DNA from: Leucosporidium creatinivorum
Lineage: Eukaryota > Basidiomycota > Microbotryomycetes > Leucosporidiales > Leucosporidiaceae
Reading direction: 5' to 3'
NCBI GenBank assembly: GCA_001600635.1
Contig: BCKL01000013.1
Span: forward strand, 1-64,000
Length of the DNA: 64,000 nt
A model generated the notes under the pieces. The model saw only the letters and a program-made list of their open reading frames with translations, was not told the DNA's origin and ran no database searches. The position numbers were made by a program, and so were the translations under genes. This document shows, one piece after another, positions 35,606-46,889 of this stretch. Positions within the stretch are counted from its first letter, which is position 1; each line of letters starts with the position of its first letter.

Positions 35606-36555
35606 ATGTTCCGTCTCGCCGTTCGCTCCTCGCTCGCTCGCGCTGCCCCCCGCGCCGCCCCTCAGGTGGCCGCCCGCTCCTTCCTTACTTCGATCCCTCG
35701 TCTCTCCGACCACGCCGAGCCCATGATCCAGGTGAGCTCTCCCAGCGCTCGCTGCAGGTGTACAGGGAGCTAACTCTGGTTTTCATTCGCGCTGCAGGGT
35801 CCCGGAGGAAAGACTGGAGAGGTCCCTACCGACTTCGAGCAGGCGACTGGACTCGAGCGCTTCGAGCTGCTCTACAAGCTCAAGGGCGAGGAGGCCTTCT
35901 CCCTCGAGCCCCTTGAGGTCAACCGCGCTGCTGGTGTCGACAACCCCATCAAGGTCTTCTCCATCGTAAGTAGTGAGGGTAGCTTGAGCGGCGGAGCTTT
36001 GTTGTTGGCGCGGGAGACGGAAGGCAGAGGATTGGGCGCGAAGGTCAGAGAGGGTCTGTAGGAGAGTGAGGCAGGGTGTTCATAGGATCATTGCGGATGT
36101 TTTGAGGTGGTAGGGAGCTGTTCGAGCGGGCACAGACAACTCTCGGCGATGGTAGATTTCGGCGATGCTAACCCTCGTCTTGCCTCTTTACAGGACCACG
36201 AGCGTATCGTTGGATGCACCGGATACCCCGTCGACGTGAGCTTCTGTTGCTGTTGCCGTGACTGGCCCCCGTGCTCTTGCCGAGGCTGACCTTTGCCCCT
36301 CCCCCCTCGCTGTCCCCCCCCCCCCCCCCCCCCCCCTTTGCGACTTACGCTATCCAGTCCCACGACACCATCCTCTTCCCCGTTGGAGATGCCAAGCCTG
36401 TACGATGCCCTGAGTGTGGAACCGGTACGTTATTAGACGCGGAAGCTCAACTTGGCGAAACGGAGCTGGTTCGGCGCCGAGCTGACCCTTCGCCGAACTT
36501 CACAGCCTACCAGGTCGACTACCAGGGAGCTGAGCACGGAGACCACCACCACTAA
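35606..36555 (+). CDS. COX4: Cytochrome c oxidase subunit 4 (mammalian 5b type), mitochondrial
   Basis: Five exons (35606-35731, 35798-35965, 36194-36235, 36358-36424, 36506-36555) give 150 residues. An Arg/Ala-rich presequence (FRLAVRSSLARAAPRAAPQ) leads to PMIQGPGGKTGEVPTDFEQA, LERFELLYKLKGEEAF and DHERIVGCTGYPVDSHDTI. Zinc-binding cysteines are seen in GCTGYP and CPECGTAYQ, as in the family. The protein is a matrix-side subunit of complex IV. The C-terminus ends in HGDHHH. Introns are unusually long for such a small gene (228 and 122 nt for the second and third). The third holds a run of 23 C's just before its branch site. Confidence 0.93.
36314..36336 (+). repeat. Homopolymer tract of 23 C inside a COX4 intron
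   Basis: Twenty-three consecutive C bases, preceded by further C-rich sequence from about 36295. The tract lies in the third intron of COX4, between donor 36236 and acceptor 36357. It stands where a polypyrimidine tract is expected, and ends 21 nt before the acceptor. On the other strand it is a G-run. Exact length may be a sequencing estimate. Confidence 0.9.
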
Positions 36556-36773
36556 ATATGGAGAGATAGGGGAGTAGTGCAGAGCAGGGGTTAGAGTGCA
36601 AGCCAGGAGTGTCGTTTCGTCAGTTCCAACCTCGACCTGCCCTAGGGCGTCGTGTAGTCGCTTGGATCGTCGGCGAAGCGGGAGACAAGAAAGCAAAGTC
36701 TGTGCGCATGATGAGAGTGGGCTCGTGAGTGCTAAGACGATCAGCTTGACATCCTGCAGCGAAGCCAGCCGAG

Positions 36774-38696
36774 ATGGAGGGTGCCGCGAAGCTCCAATTA
36801 TCCCTTGCTCTCCTGCCACGTCCTCGTCTCATGTCTGCTCGACTTCGACCGCTACAGAGGGCTGCCTCTGCTCTGCTGCACACCTCTAGACCAGCACTAC
36901 ACCCTCGACCACCCCGCCGTCATGGCCCCGCCTTCAGCTTCTCCAGCGCGGCTCCTCGGTCGGCTTACAACTCAGCGAGTTTGGCAGATGCAACGCCCAA
37001 GATTGTACACGGCGAGACTGGTGCTCGCATACTTACAGTAGAGCTGCCCAATGGCCAACAGACGAGCTTGTGCGTCGCGTCTTCCGGTCCCTTCTCTTGC
37101 TCGTGGCTCACAGCGCTCTTCTCGCCTACAGCCACTACCTTTGGCTTCGGGATCACTGCCGAGAAGCTCGGTCTTATCATCCTGCTACCAAGCAGCGCCT
37201 AGTCGATACCTTCTTGGTGAGTGAAGCGGCTGTCAAGCGCTTAGAGCAGTCGAGCTGAGCTCTTCGCGCTACAGATCCCTACCGACCTGGAACCTACTGC
37301 GGTCGTCTCTAATCCAGATGGACTCACCATCACCTGTAGGTTGTTCCTCAATCACCAGCCGCTCGGCGCCTGCTGACCCCCGCTCTCGGCTGCCGCAGGG
37401 CCGGAAAGGGAGGGATCTGGCGACAGCTACGACTCGTTCTTCCCTTGGTCGTTCTTGCTGGAGCACTCTTATGCTCCTGCGCTCCGCAAAGGTCTCGAGG
37501 AGGCCGACAAGTGAGTGCTCGGCGCTCACCTCGGTCGGGGACAGAGCTGATTTCCTTCCGCTGCGCAGGAGGGTGCTGTGGACCAGCGAGATCAACCAGA
37601 ATCTTCCGACGGTCAGCTATGAGGAGGTCATGGAGTCGGAGAAGGGCGTGTACGAGTGGGTCAAGCGGATTGTGAGCTCTCCCGTCTCTCTCGGCTCCTC
37701 TCGGTGCTGTCGTGGAGAGTGATTGGACGTGCTACTCACATGTGACTCTTGTTCAGGGAACCTACGGCTTCTCCCTCGTCTCTGGCATCCCACCAACCCC
37801 CGAAGCCACGGAGCAGCTGATTCGGCGGATCGCCTTCATTCGCGAGACTCATTACGGAGGCTTTTGGGACTTCACGGCCGACTTGAAGCACGGAGACCTC
37901 GCCTACTCGGACGTGCTACTCCAAGGACACACTGATACTACCTACTTTACCGATGTGAGCGACCAAGAAGTCCGCCGGGTTGATTTCGGCTGACCCTCGC
38001 CTCCACAGCCCTGCGGCCTGCAACTCTTCCATCTCCTCTCACCCGACTCCTCACACCAAGGCGGCCATAATCTGCTTATCGACGGCTTCCGCGCCGCCTC
38101 CGTCTTCAAGAAGACTCACCCCATCCTCTACGAGCTGTTCAGCGCTTTGCCCGTCCCTTCACATGCTTCGGGCACTGGCAGCGATTCCTCGCCTTCGGGT
38201 GTGCACATGGCGCCTCTTGTACCGAAGCCAGTCTTCAACCATGATCAGACTGGAGAGCTAGTGCAGGTGCGCTGGAACGGGGACGACCGAGGGGTGGTCG
38301 GCGGGCCAGCGTGGGAGGGGAAGATGGACGAGTGGTTTGAGGGTGTGAGGGCGTGGGAAGGGATTCTGAGGAGTGAGGAGGCTACTCTGTGGTCTAAGAT
38401 GGAGATGGGAACGGCCGTCAGTGAGTTGGAGCTGTTTCCCTTTCGCTGCCCTCTTGCGCCGAGGCCAATCGCTCTTCTTGGCAGTCTTCGACAACCACCG
38501 TGTTCTGCATGGCCGCTCATCCTTCACTGGAGAGCGACGGCTATGCGGCGCGTACATCAACCACGACGACTTCCGTTCGAGGCTGAAGGGGTTGGAGAAG
38601 CAGTTCGGCGAGAAGGGCGATGAGAGGGAACACTTGCTGAGCAAGTACGGCCTCAAGGGCTCGAAGGCCGGTGGGGTCTGGGCAGATTATGCTTAG
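36774..38696 (+). CDS. Trimethyllysine dioxygenase (carnitine biosynthesis)
   Basis: About eight exons encode roughly 480 residues. The basic, Arg/Ala/Ser-rich N-terminus suggests mitochondrial import; a second ATG at 36831 would shorten it. An N-terminal zinc-type domain contains FHYLWLRDHCREARS. The 2-oxoglutarate/Fe(II) core shows GTYGFSLVSGIPPTPEATEQ, LLQGHTDTTYFTD with the HxD iron ligands, PCGLQLFHLLSPD, LLIDGFRAA and the distal histidine in FDNHRVLHGRSSF. HTDTTYF followed by CGLQLFH resembles trimethyllysine dioxygenase more than gamma-butyrobetaine dioxygenase, the main alternative. It hydroxylates N6-trimethyllysine, the first step to carnitine. The next gene is an acyl-CoA dehydrogenase in the same direction. 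Confidence 0.87.
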
Positions 38697-39022
38697 CATG
38701 TAGCTCAGCTATTGCAAAGCCCGACCAATGGCGAACGAATTCGGCGCGAAGGGAGTGAGCCGAAGACGACAAGTTCGGCGAAGCTTGTGTGAGACACCCT
38801 TGCCGAAGAAAGTAAGCGCCGCACTCTCCATACGAACAGAGACAGTCTGAGACGCTGCAGAGCGTGGAGCTGCTCCCTTACATCTTGCCCCGCGTACACT
38901 CAGCCAACGGGCTGGAAGACGCCGGCGGAGCTCCAACTCTCTCGGCCTTTGACTATACCGTCTGCTAGTCGCAGCTCTCTCGGACACTCGTTTGCTCGCT
39001 CAACTAGGTCCTCTGCTTCGCC
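38697..39022. other. Intergenic region between the dioxygenase and dehydrogenase genes
   Basis: About 325 bp. Several copies of a TTCGGCG-type word occur (near 38740 and 38774). No gene is recognised. Confidence 0.4.
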
Positions 39023-41299
39023 ATGCTTATCAGCGACGGACACCAGCAAGCTCCGTACGAGCTGCCGGCAGCTTGGGACGGCAACCTCGCCCTCAAATCG
39101 CTTCTGAAGCGTTGTCTACCAAGCGAGACGTTCGCAACGGTTGCTAAGGATTGCAAAGGCTTCCAGGAGCGTCTTGCAGGACGTGAGTAGTCCTGTCTGG
39201 CTCGGTGGATCTTCCCCGCTGAATCCAGCTCCACATGCAGCCATCCACGACCTTCGCATGAAGGTGGAGGAGCCTTCGGTCGTTCAATATAATCAGTGGG
39301 GTCAGCGAGTCGACACGCTCAAGACGTCGGAAGGCTGGAGAGGACTCAAGAAAGTCGCCGCCGAGGAGGGTCTCGTCGGGATTCCCTTTGAGCGCAAGGA
39401 GGGTTCCTTCTCTCGGACCTACTCGTTTGTCAAGACGTATCTATGGCTACCCGAGTGTGGATGTGAGTCGACGGGAGGTGCACGATGCTCGATTCGAGCT
39501 TCGGCGGCGGCGAGCTGACACGCTCGCTTCGAGCATCGGCGCTGACGCTCTCCGTTCTCGCAGATGTAGGATGCCCAATGGCAATGACAGATGGATGTGC
39601 ACGAGTCATTGAGCTCGCTGGGACGACCGAGATGAAGCAGGAGATTCTTCCCCGTCTTATCAGTCACGACCCATCGACGGCGTGGACGGCCGGTCAATGG
39701 ATGACTGAGAAGCCAGGCGGAAGCGACGTGAGCTTGACGGAGACTGTGGCGAGACCTGTGGCATAGTAGGTGCTTCCGGCTTGCTCCGCCGCGCCCTGCT
39801 GACACGGTCGCGGTCCACAGCTCGTCGGCGCCGAAGCCAGGAGATTCGTTCGCGCTCGACGGTTTCAAGTGGTGAGTTGCTGCCCAGGAGAGCTTCGCGT
39901 ACTCAGCTGACATTCTTCTGTCAATTCAGGTTTTCCTCAGCTACCGACGGCGACGTCGCTCTCGCCCTCGCTCGGACTGGAGGAGAAGGCTCGCGAGGGC
40001 TTAGCCTTTTCGCCGTCAAGATGCGCAAGGAGGACGGCAAGACCAACGGCATCTTCATCCACCGTCTGAAGCGCAAATTCGGGACCAAGGTGAGTTGCTG
40101 GGCTCTCTTCACTGTGGCTCGAGGCTCACGTCTCGGCACTTTTCGCAGGCCGTCCCCACCGCCGAGCTCTCCCTCGAAGGATGCATCGGTCAGCTTATAG
40201 GACAGCCCGGCGACGGCGTCAAGATCATCTCCTCGGTGCTTAACATCACCCGAATGCACTCGGCCGTCACCTCGGTCGCCTCCCTACGACGCGCTCTCGA
40301 CATCGCCTCTGGATTCGCTCGAGTTCGTCACATCGGCGGCAAGGATGGCTCGCTCCTCTCTAGCGACGGAATGCACACTTCGGTGCTCGCCTCGAGCGAG
40401 CTGGTGCATCGCGCGCTGCTGCAGATTGTTTTCGGGACCATCGACCTTCTGGGCAAGTCCGAAACCGAGCCGCTCAAGTTCACCGAGGCAGAAGGACATC
40501 GTCTGCGGCTGCTTACGCCCGTTGTCAAGTCGTTCGCTGCGGATCTTGCTTCGAAGGAGATCATGAACTGTATGGAGGCGCTAGGTGGGCAAGGCTACAT
40601 GGAGGAGAACGAGCTTGGTCGGCAAGTCGACTCTTCTCTGGTTCTCAGCCGCCAACCGCTGCTGACTTGCCTCTCTGTCGACAGACTCATCGCCGATCAG
40701 AGCGTCGAGCGGATCTGGGAAGGGTGAGTTTCCTCTCCGTTTATCAGAACTCTCGCTGACTCTCGGCTCGGCGCAGAACGACCAACGTCCTCGCTCTCGA
40801 CGTGGTCCGAGTCATCCTCAAGTCCAAGGGCGCCTCGGTCAAGGCTTTCGTGGATGTAAGCTACTCTACACTCAAAGATCGTCGAGATCAGAGCTGACTA
40901 CCTCTGTCGCAGTGGGCGACCGCCATTCTCGCCTCCCTGCCCGCCGAATTGAAGCTCGCAAGCCCTCAGCAGATCATCACTGACGACCTCGCCCTGATCG
41001 AAAAGGCAACACAAGCCTACTTCCGACCGTCTCCCGCCGACCCTCGCCTGGCTCGACCTCTCCTCTATCTCGTCGGCTTCCTCGCCTCTTCGGTCCATCT
41101 CGTCGAGCAAGCCATCTGGTCGCATGGGAAGCGGGGAGAGCACGGGGAGATCGACCGAGCGGCTGTCGAGAGATGGTCGGATAACGGCGGCGTACGAGAA
41201 GCGAGGAGGACGATCGAGGAGCTGCTGAGGAGGGGCGACGAGGTTCGCAGGCGAGAAGGCGAGTTCGACACGGCGCTCGTGTACGGTAGCAAACTGTGA
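39023..41299 (+). CDS. Acyl-CoA dehydrogenase, AidB-like branch
   Basis: About nine to ten exons encode some 600 residues. FAD and substrate motifs are WTAGQWMTEKPGGSDVSLTE (middle domain), FKWFSSATDGDVALALAR and LGRLIADQSVERIWEGTTNV with NVLALDVVR (C-terminal domain). ITRMHSAVTSVASLRRAL and EALGGQGYMEEN are typical of the AidB-like group. The N-terminal region (NQWGQRVDTLKTSEGW) matches the extended N-terminus of that group. The extra C-terminal helices (LLYLVGFLASSVHLVEQAIW) also fit. Substrate is unknown; members act on branched or short acyl chains, and AidB itself guards DNA from alkylation. No clear peroxisomal signal is seen at the end (YGSKL is a weak SKL-type PTS1 match: the last three residues are S-K-L, so peroxisomal import is plausible). 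Confidence 0.85.
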
Positions 41300-41327
41300 A
41301 TACTAGTACTGGTTGCAACACGCCCAG

Positions 41328-44300
41328 CTAATCCCTCTGGTAGTTGACCAGCTTCTTAGCCTCGGCCCTAATCTTCTCATCGGGATGCTGACGGTACAGC
41401 CCGGCCTCCCACCAACAAGTGCCCTCGGGCTCGGCCCTCTCTGGCTCATCGACGTTACCTCGCCACTTGCCGTCGATCCTCCTATCACCCGTCTCGAGCA
41501 TGGCCTCGAGCTTGGGCTCGCGAATGAGGAGCGAGCGAAGGAAGACGAGGGTGCGGAGTTGGGAAGCCGGGGGCCATTGAAGGGAGGAGGTCATGAGACG
41601 CTTGGAGAAGGCGAGGGTGCGGATGGGGGAGGGAAGAGTGCGAGGAGTGAGGAAGATGGCGGCGAGGGCGCGAAAGAGGAGGTCGGCCTCGGTTTGAGCG
41701 AGCTTGGCGAGGAGCTTGTTGCTCGAGGTGATGGCGTTGCGGCCGAGGTAGGGGGTTTCCTCGAAGGTGGGGCTCAAGGCCAGCGGGAGGATGAGGGCGT
41801 AGAGCGCCGAGATGAACTCGCCGAGGTCGATGTTGAGAGCCTCGCCTGCAAGAAAGAGATAGGTCAGCGACCGAGCGGACGACCGAGGCGACGAGACACA
41901 GCGACTCACCTTGACCTTGGAGCAGCTCGAAGGCAGTGACAATGCACAGCAGCTTCTCGCGCGTATCATTCCTTGTGACCAATGCTCCCTCCTCGAGGTC
42001 GTTGTCGATCGACTCGGCCTCGACGGCCTCACCGCGCTTGATGATGCCCTTGAGGACCTCGAGCAAATCGCGGAAGAAGTCGATGTTGACGAGGTGGGCG
42101 AAGCGAGCCAATCCCTCGAGGGCGGCGGGAAGGAGGGGGGAGCGATAGTCGAGCTTGACAATGCGGAAGTAGAGGGCGAACAAGAGCTTGAGCGTCTCGG
42201 TCATGTTGCGCTCCCTCTCCTCCTGGTTGACCTCGCCCTCGGCGTCGCGCATCTCCTTGTCGATAGCAGCGCGCTCCTTGCGCACCTCACGCGCCTTCTT
42301 GGAGCCCGTCTTGGACATGGCCTCCTTGGCCTTTCCTCCCTTGCGACCCTTGCGATCCTTCTCCTGGTTCCAGCGAACGATGCCCTTGCGTCCCTCCTTC
42401 TCGCGGAAGATAGCGGCGGTAGAGGCGCGCAGACGACCGCCTCCGAGCTCGTCCTTGAGGCGAAGGTTGAGGAGGGCGGAGAGGACTTCGGGGCGAATGG
42501 CGAAGGAGCGGGCGCGGACGAGACGGGAGATGAGGCGGACGAGGTGGAGCGAGTTGGAGGCGGTGGTGGTGGTGTCGTTGATGAAGAGGTGGTTGACCGT
42601 CTCGAGGCAGGCTTGGTGGCCCTGTAGAAGCGAAGTAGGTCAGCTCGGACGTCGAGGGCGAGACGAAGCTGGGGAACGCACATCATCCCAGCCCTTGCGA
42701 CCGAGACGCTTTACGACAACATCCATGATGTTGACGGCAAAGTTGAAGTCGGGCTTCTCCTTGACGAGCGTGCACAGGCAGTGGAGAGCGGCGGGGCCGA
42801 GAACGGTGTCCTCTGCGAACGGGCGAGAGGGTCAGCTCAAGCCCAAGAGACAGCGAAGGTCGTAACGCACCATTGACCTCGGTCTCGCACATCTCGAGGA
42901 AGCGCTTGTAGACACCAACGAGTCCGTCCTCCCACTCGCGCTGACGAGCGACGAGCTGACTGACCTTGACCTCCTTCTCGGTCTCGGTGAGAGGACGGAT
43001 GCGGTAGCCACTGCGGGAGGGGCGAAGAGTCAGCACGACTATCGAAAGGTATGCGAAGCACCTAGAACTCACGGAACGACATCAACAAAGACGGCGAGGA
43101 GCGAGACCATGGCCATGATGCGAATCTCGCGGTCGACGAGGATGGGGCGCTCTCCTGCGCTCTTGGCCGACGACGACGAGGAGAACTTGGGAGAGGTGAG
43201 CGACAACAGACGCTTGAGGAGGTTGAGCTGTCGAGTCGAAAAAGGTCAGCACCCGAGCCCGTTTGGCGAAAGCAAGACGACCACTCACTCCTCCTTCTCC
43301 CTCTCCCGTCCCACTAGCCTCCCTTCCGAGATCCGCAATCTCCTCCCTCGCCCTCCCAACCCTCTCCTTCTTATCCTTGATCTCCAACAACTGCCTCACG
43401 GCGGGCCTTCCGAACCTCTGACCGAGCGGATCACTCCTGTACTCGGGCTGCTTCCTCTCCTCAGGCTCGGGGCTGGGAGAGTACTCGGGGGTGGCGGAAC
43501 GGAAGAGGGGAGTGTCGCCCCGGATGACTCGGCCGGAGGCGTCGATGGTAGGGAGCTTCGTAGGGCGGGCTTTGGGGACCTTGGGAGCGGCGGGGCGGGC
43601 GGCGTAGGCGGCTTCCAGGTCGTCGTTGTCGAGTGTGGGCTTCGACTTCTTGCGAGGAACAATCTCCTCGTCCTCCGAAGCCGAGTCGTCCTCGTCCTCG
43701 TCTTCCTCCTCCTCCTCTGATTCCTCGGCGCTGTCGTCCTCGGATCCCTCAACACCGTTCTCCCCCTCGACGCCCGCACCCGAGACCACCGACCCTTCCT
43801 CATCCTCCCACTCCAGCTCCTCATTACTATCGAACGCCGAGTTGTCGTCCATGTCCTCATCGTCCTCATCGAAATCGCTCGGCATATCGCTCATGTCGCT
43901 CATATCACTCATATCACTCATGCTCTCCATCTCACTCATGACACTGAGGTCATCATCCGATCCACTTCCAAAAGCGAAATCGTCCTCCTCCAAATCGTCC
44001 AGCAGCTCGCCTTGAGGGTGAGCCTTGCTCGGTCCAGCAGCTTGCTCCTCCTCCGAATCGACGGGATCCTCGTCCGAATCGGCTCCAGCGGCGGCGCCAC
44101 TCTTCTTGGCCTTCTTGGCTGCTGCTTCCTTCTTCTTGATGGCCTTGAGCTCGGATTTGAGCGGGTTGGCGGGGGCGAGAGGGATGCCCGAGAGGAGGGA
44201 TTTGGAGCGAGGGGCGGGGGCGGGCTTGTCCTTGCGGTGAGCTTTGAGGAGGGCGGGGCGGGAGCTGTAGTGGTGTAGAATAAGGAGAATGTCAGCCCGG

Positions 44301-44792
44301 GTGCTAGAGAAGTGGTGCGGTGCAGCAGAGCGCCGAGAAGGAGCGGTTGCGAAGAAAACAAGCCCCAGCTGCTTCTGCGCCGGCCTGATCAGCTACAAGG
44401 ACTCACGTGGACATGCCCTTCTCATCAAGCCTAGTCAAGAAGCCAGCCTGTTCATCCCCGAGCTCCTCCAAGTCCTCGTCGACGTCCATTCCCTGATCGT
44501 CGCCTTCGCTGTCGTCCTCCTCGTCGCTGCTCTCATTGCTAGGCTTGACAATAGCGATGGAAGCGGGTCCTTTGCCCTTGCGGTCCTTCTTCTTACTCTC
44601 CTGCAGCGGCTTGTCCGCTGGGAAGGCCGAAGCTCGAGGCTTCTCGGCTGGGACGTCGAGAGCTGGCGCAGAGGCGGAGGAGGGGTCGGCGCCGCCGCGT
44701 TTTTTGGTCTTGTTGCCCGTGTTGGCCGACGTCTTGTGCCGCTTCGAGTGAGCGGATTGCTTGGCGTTGGTCGTCTTACGCTTGGGCGCCAT
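41328..44792 (-). CDS. NOC3: Nucleolar complex protein 3
   Basis: Minus-strand gene of about eight exons and some 900 residues. The first ~380 residues are Lys-rich and then very acidic, with a Met-Ser-Asp repeat (MSDMSDMSDMSDM) and long Glu/Asp/Ser runs. The folded part begins around LPTIDASGRVIRGDTPL. It continues with NLLKRLLSLTSPKF, REIRIMAMVSLLAVFVDVVP and GYRIRPLTETEKEVKVSQLV, all landmarks of NOC3. HCLCTLVKEKPDFNFAVNIM and LFALYFRIVKLDYRSPLLPA lead into the CBF/Mak21 domain (ALILPLALSPTFEE, ITSSNKLLAKLAQ). Noc3 works with Noc2 in maturation and export of 60S precursors. Its stop is 29 bp from the stop of the acyl-CoA dehydrogenase gene. Confidence 0.9.
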
Positions 44793-44966
44793 CGTCGTCG
44801 AGTGAGGGCGAGGAAGAGCTGAAGAGGAAGGAGAGACGCTTTCGCGACTTTTTGAAGAGCGAAGTTGAAGCAGCGAAGGTCCAAGTTGCGGGTCGTTCGC
44901 TGAGCCAATGTAGCAGAACAGTTCGGGATGTGTGAAGGTACATTCTATTGCGCCTCCCACGCCGAA

Positions 44967-46789
44967 TCAAGCTACAGGAATCTCGACCTCCCTTTCGCTC
45001 GTCGCGAGCACCACCGTTTCGCTGTTCCCGTGCAACCAGGTCAGCAACTCTCCTACAGCACGAACCGAGAACGTCGACAACTCACCGACCACTGGTGTAC
45101 ATGGCGCTCACCACCTCTCTCTCCATCCACTTGGTCGTCTCGCCCGAGCCGAACGCCGAGCCTTCCTCCTCCTCGACGGGCGTGAGGGTGTAGAGCATCT
45201 CGAGGGCAGAGTGGGCTCCTCCGTAAGCTCGGGAGATGCCTGTTAATGATGGGAGGACAGAGAAGGAGCATGGCGTGGTAGGAAAGGGAGAGCGAAAGGA
45301 GAGGAAGGAAAAGGGAGTGGAAGTCAGCGAGAGCTCGGTGAACGAGTGCTGGAGCTAGTCAAAGCAGAGGGTCAGATACGTACCAGTATCGATGAGTAGA
45401 ATTTTGCCGCCACAGCGAGAGACCTGCGGAAACAGAGAAGGCGTCAGTTCACTTGCTTCGGCGCTCGCCGCTCAATCCTCGACGCTCTGCGCGCTCTCCC
45501 GCGTCCATACTTCCTACGTCTTCTGCCTCCCCGCCACTCAGTGTAGTGATATAGACTCACGATCCCCTCGAAATGCGGCGTATGCCCCATCAACAGATGC
45601 CTAACCCCCAGAATCTCACAAGCCTTCTCGGCCCTCTCACAAATGGCCGCCTCATCATCATCCAACGCATACTCCCTATTCCACATCGGTCCTCTCTCGC
45701 TCCAGAACTCCCTCTCCTCCTCCGTCGCTCCACGAGGAAGGGACAGCGGCGCAGGGTTGTCGAGGAGGGAGTAGAGGATCGAAGAGCCGAGGGCGTTGAT
45801 CTTGCTGATGGGGGAGGTGGTTTTGAGGGAAGCGAGGTACTCGGGAGTGATGCCGCCGTGGACGAAGGAGGCGGCCGCGTGGGAGAAGGGGTCCGCCTTG
45901 CTTCCGCTGGGGGGAGTGGGATCGCCGAGGAAGATTTGGGAGGAGCTGCCTCGAGGGGTTTTGGGCATGGTGTGCGCCAGGGAGGAGGGGAGCCCACTGA
46001 AAGAGTGTGTGAAGGGTACGCGAGCGGTGATGCTGTAGTTGTGGCGCCAGGTTTGGCCGATGAAGCCCGTGGAGAGGGCTGCTCGACGTTGGCGCTCGCC
46101 ACCAAACGATGCAATGTCCTCTTTTGTCACGTATCTCCAATCGCCGAGTGCGTTCACTGTCCGGGGAGACGACCCAGGAAGTTAGCGCAGTGTCCTAAGG
46201 GCCGAACTGAGCTCGGCGCAGAGCACGGGCAACTCACTGATCTCGTGATTGCCCAAGAGGTTGACCACCCCTCCTCCTGCCTTCTCTGCTTGAGGACGGA
46301 GCGTATCCCAGAACTTGGTGATGGCAATGAGCGCTGGGCCTCGGTCGACGAGGTCTGTTCGCGCCGGCGCCGAGAAAGGGGAACGAGCGGTCAGGTAAGC
46401 TCGGTCGTAGTACAGCTGCAGAGGAGTAGATAGAAGGAAGAGATAAGAAGGATCGCCGAGTCCTCACCACCGGTCTGTACAATCACAGCGTTGCCTCCAA
46501 TCCAATTGCCCCTCATGTCGGTGAGCTCCATCCTTCGGAGGATGCTAGTCATAGCAGGAAGATCGCCGTGGACGTCGCCCAGTCCGATGATACGCTGTGT
46601 GTACACTCCATCAGACTCCTCTTGGGCCACGGGAGCCGGTACGAGCGGCTGCTTCTTGAGCGGCGGAGCTGGTGTTGGTGCGGCGGCTGGAGCGCGAACG
46701 AGGTACAAGAGAGCGACGAGGATCAAGATACAGAAGAGGATAGGCCGCCCTATTCCTAATGATTGATTCGTCTGAGCGGTTGGCGGCAT
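44967..46789 (-). CDS. Membrane-anchored Shewanella-like Ser/Thr protein phosphatase
   Basis: Minus-strand gene of about six exons and roughly 430 residues. An N-terminal membrane helix (RPILFCILILVALLYLVRA) is followed by a Pro/Ala linker. Metallophosphatase motifs are IIGLGDVHGD, VQTGDLVDRGP, NLLGNHEIMN and LLMGHTPHFEG. HAAASFVHGGITPEY supplies the further histidine. The order and the short catalytic domain fit the Shewanella-like phosphatase branch, found in bacteria, plants and fungi. The C-terminal exons read GGKILLIDTGISRAYGGAHS and TKWMEREVVSAMY. I extend the gene past an apparent stop at 45082 by an intron with GTGAGT donor and GCTGAC branch site, ending ...REVEIPVA. Substrates are unknown. 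It ends 174 bp upstream of the NOC3 start, same strand. Confidence 0.85.
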
Positions 46790-46889
46790 TTCTGTATTCG
46801 AGCTCCGCGACGGCGAAAGCAGAGAAGTGCGCTCCACGCCTCTCTCTTTCTCCCCCTTCACCTCGTCTTCTAATCAGCTACAGGCCAAC
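46790..46889. promoter_or_regulatory. Very short bidirectional promoter
   Basis: Only 100 bp lie between the divergent ATGs of the phosphatase and SVF1-like genes. Both leaders and both core promoters must overlap here unless transcription starts inside the opposite gene. The stretch is pyrimidine-rich toward SVF1 (CTCTCTTTCTCCCCC-like). No TATA box seen. Confidence 0.5.

Noticed and set aside
45082-45084. In-frame TGA as the end of the phosphatase gene
   Set aside because: It overlaps a good GTGAGT donor; a GCTGAC branch site and CAG acceptor follow, and splicing gives a clean further exon ending at 44967.
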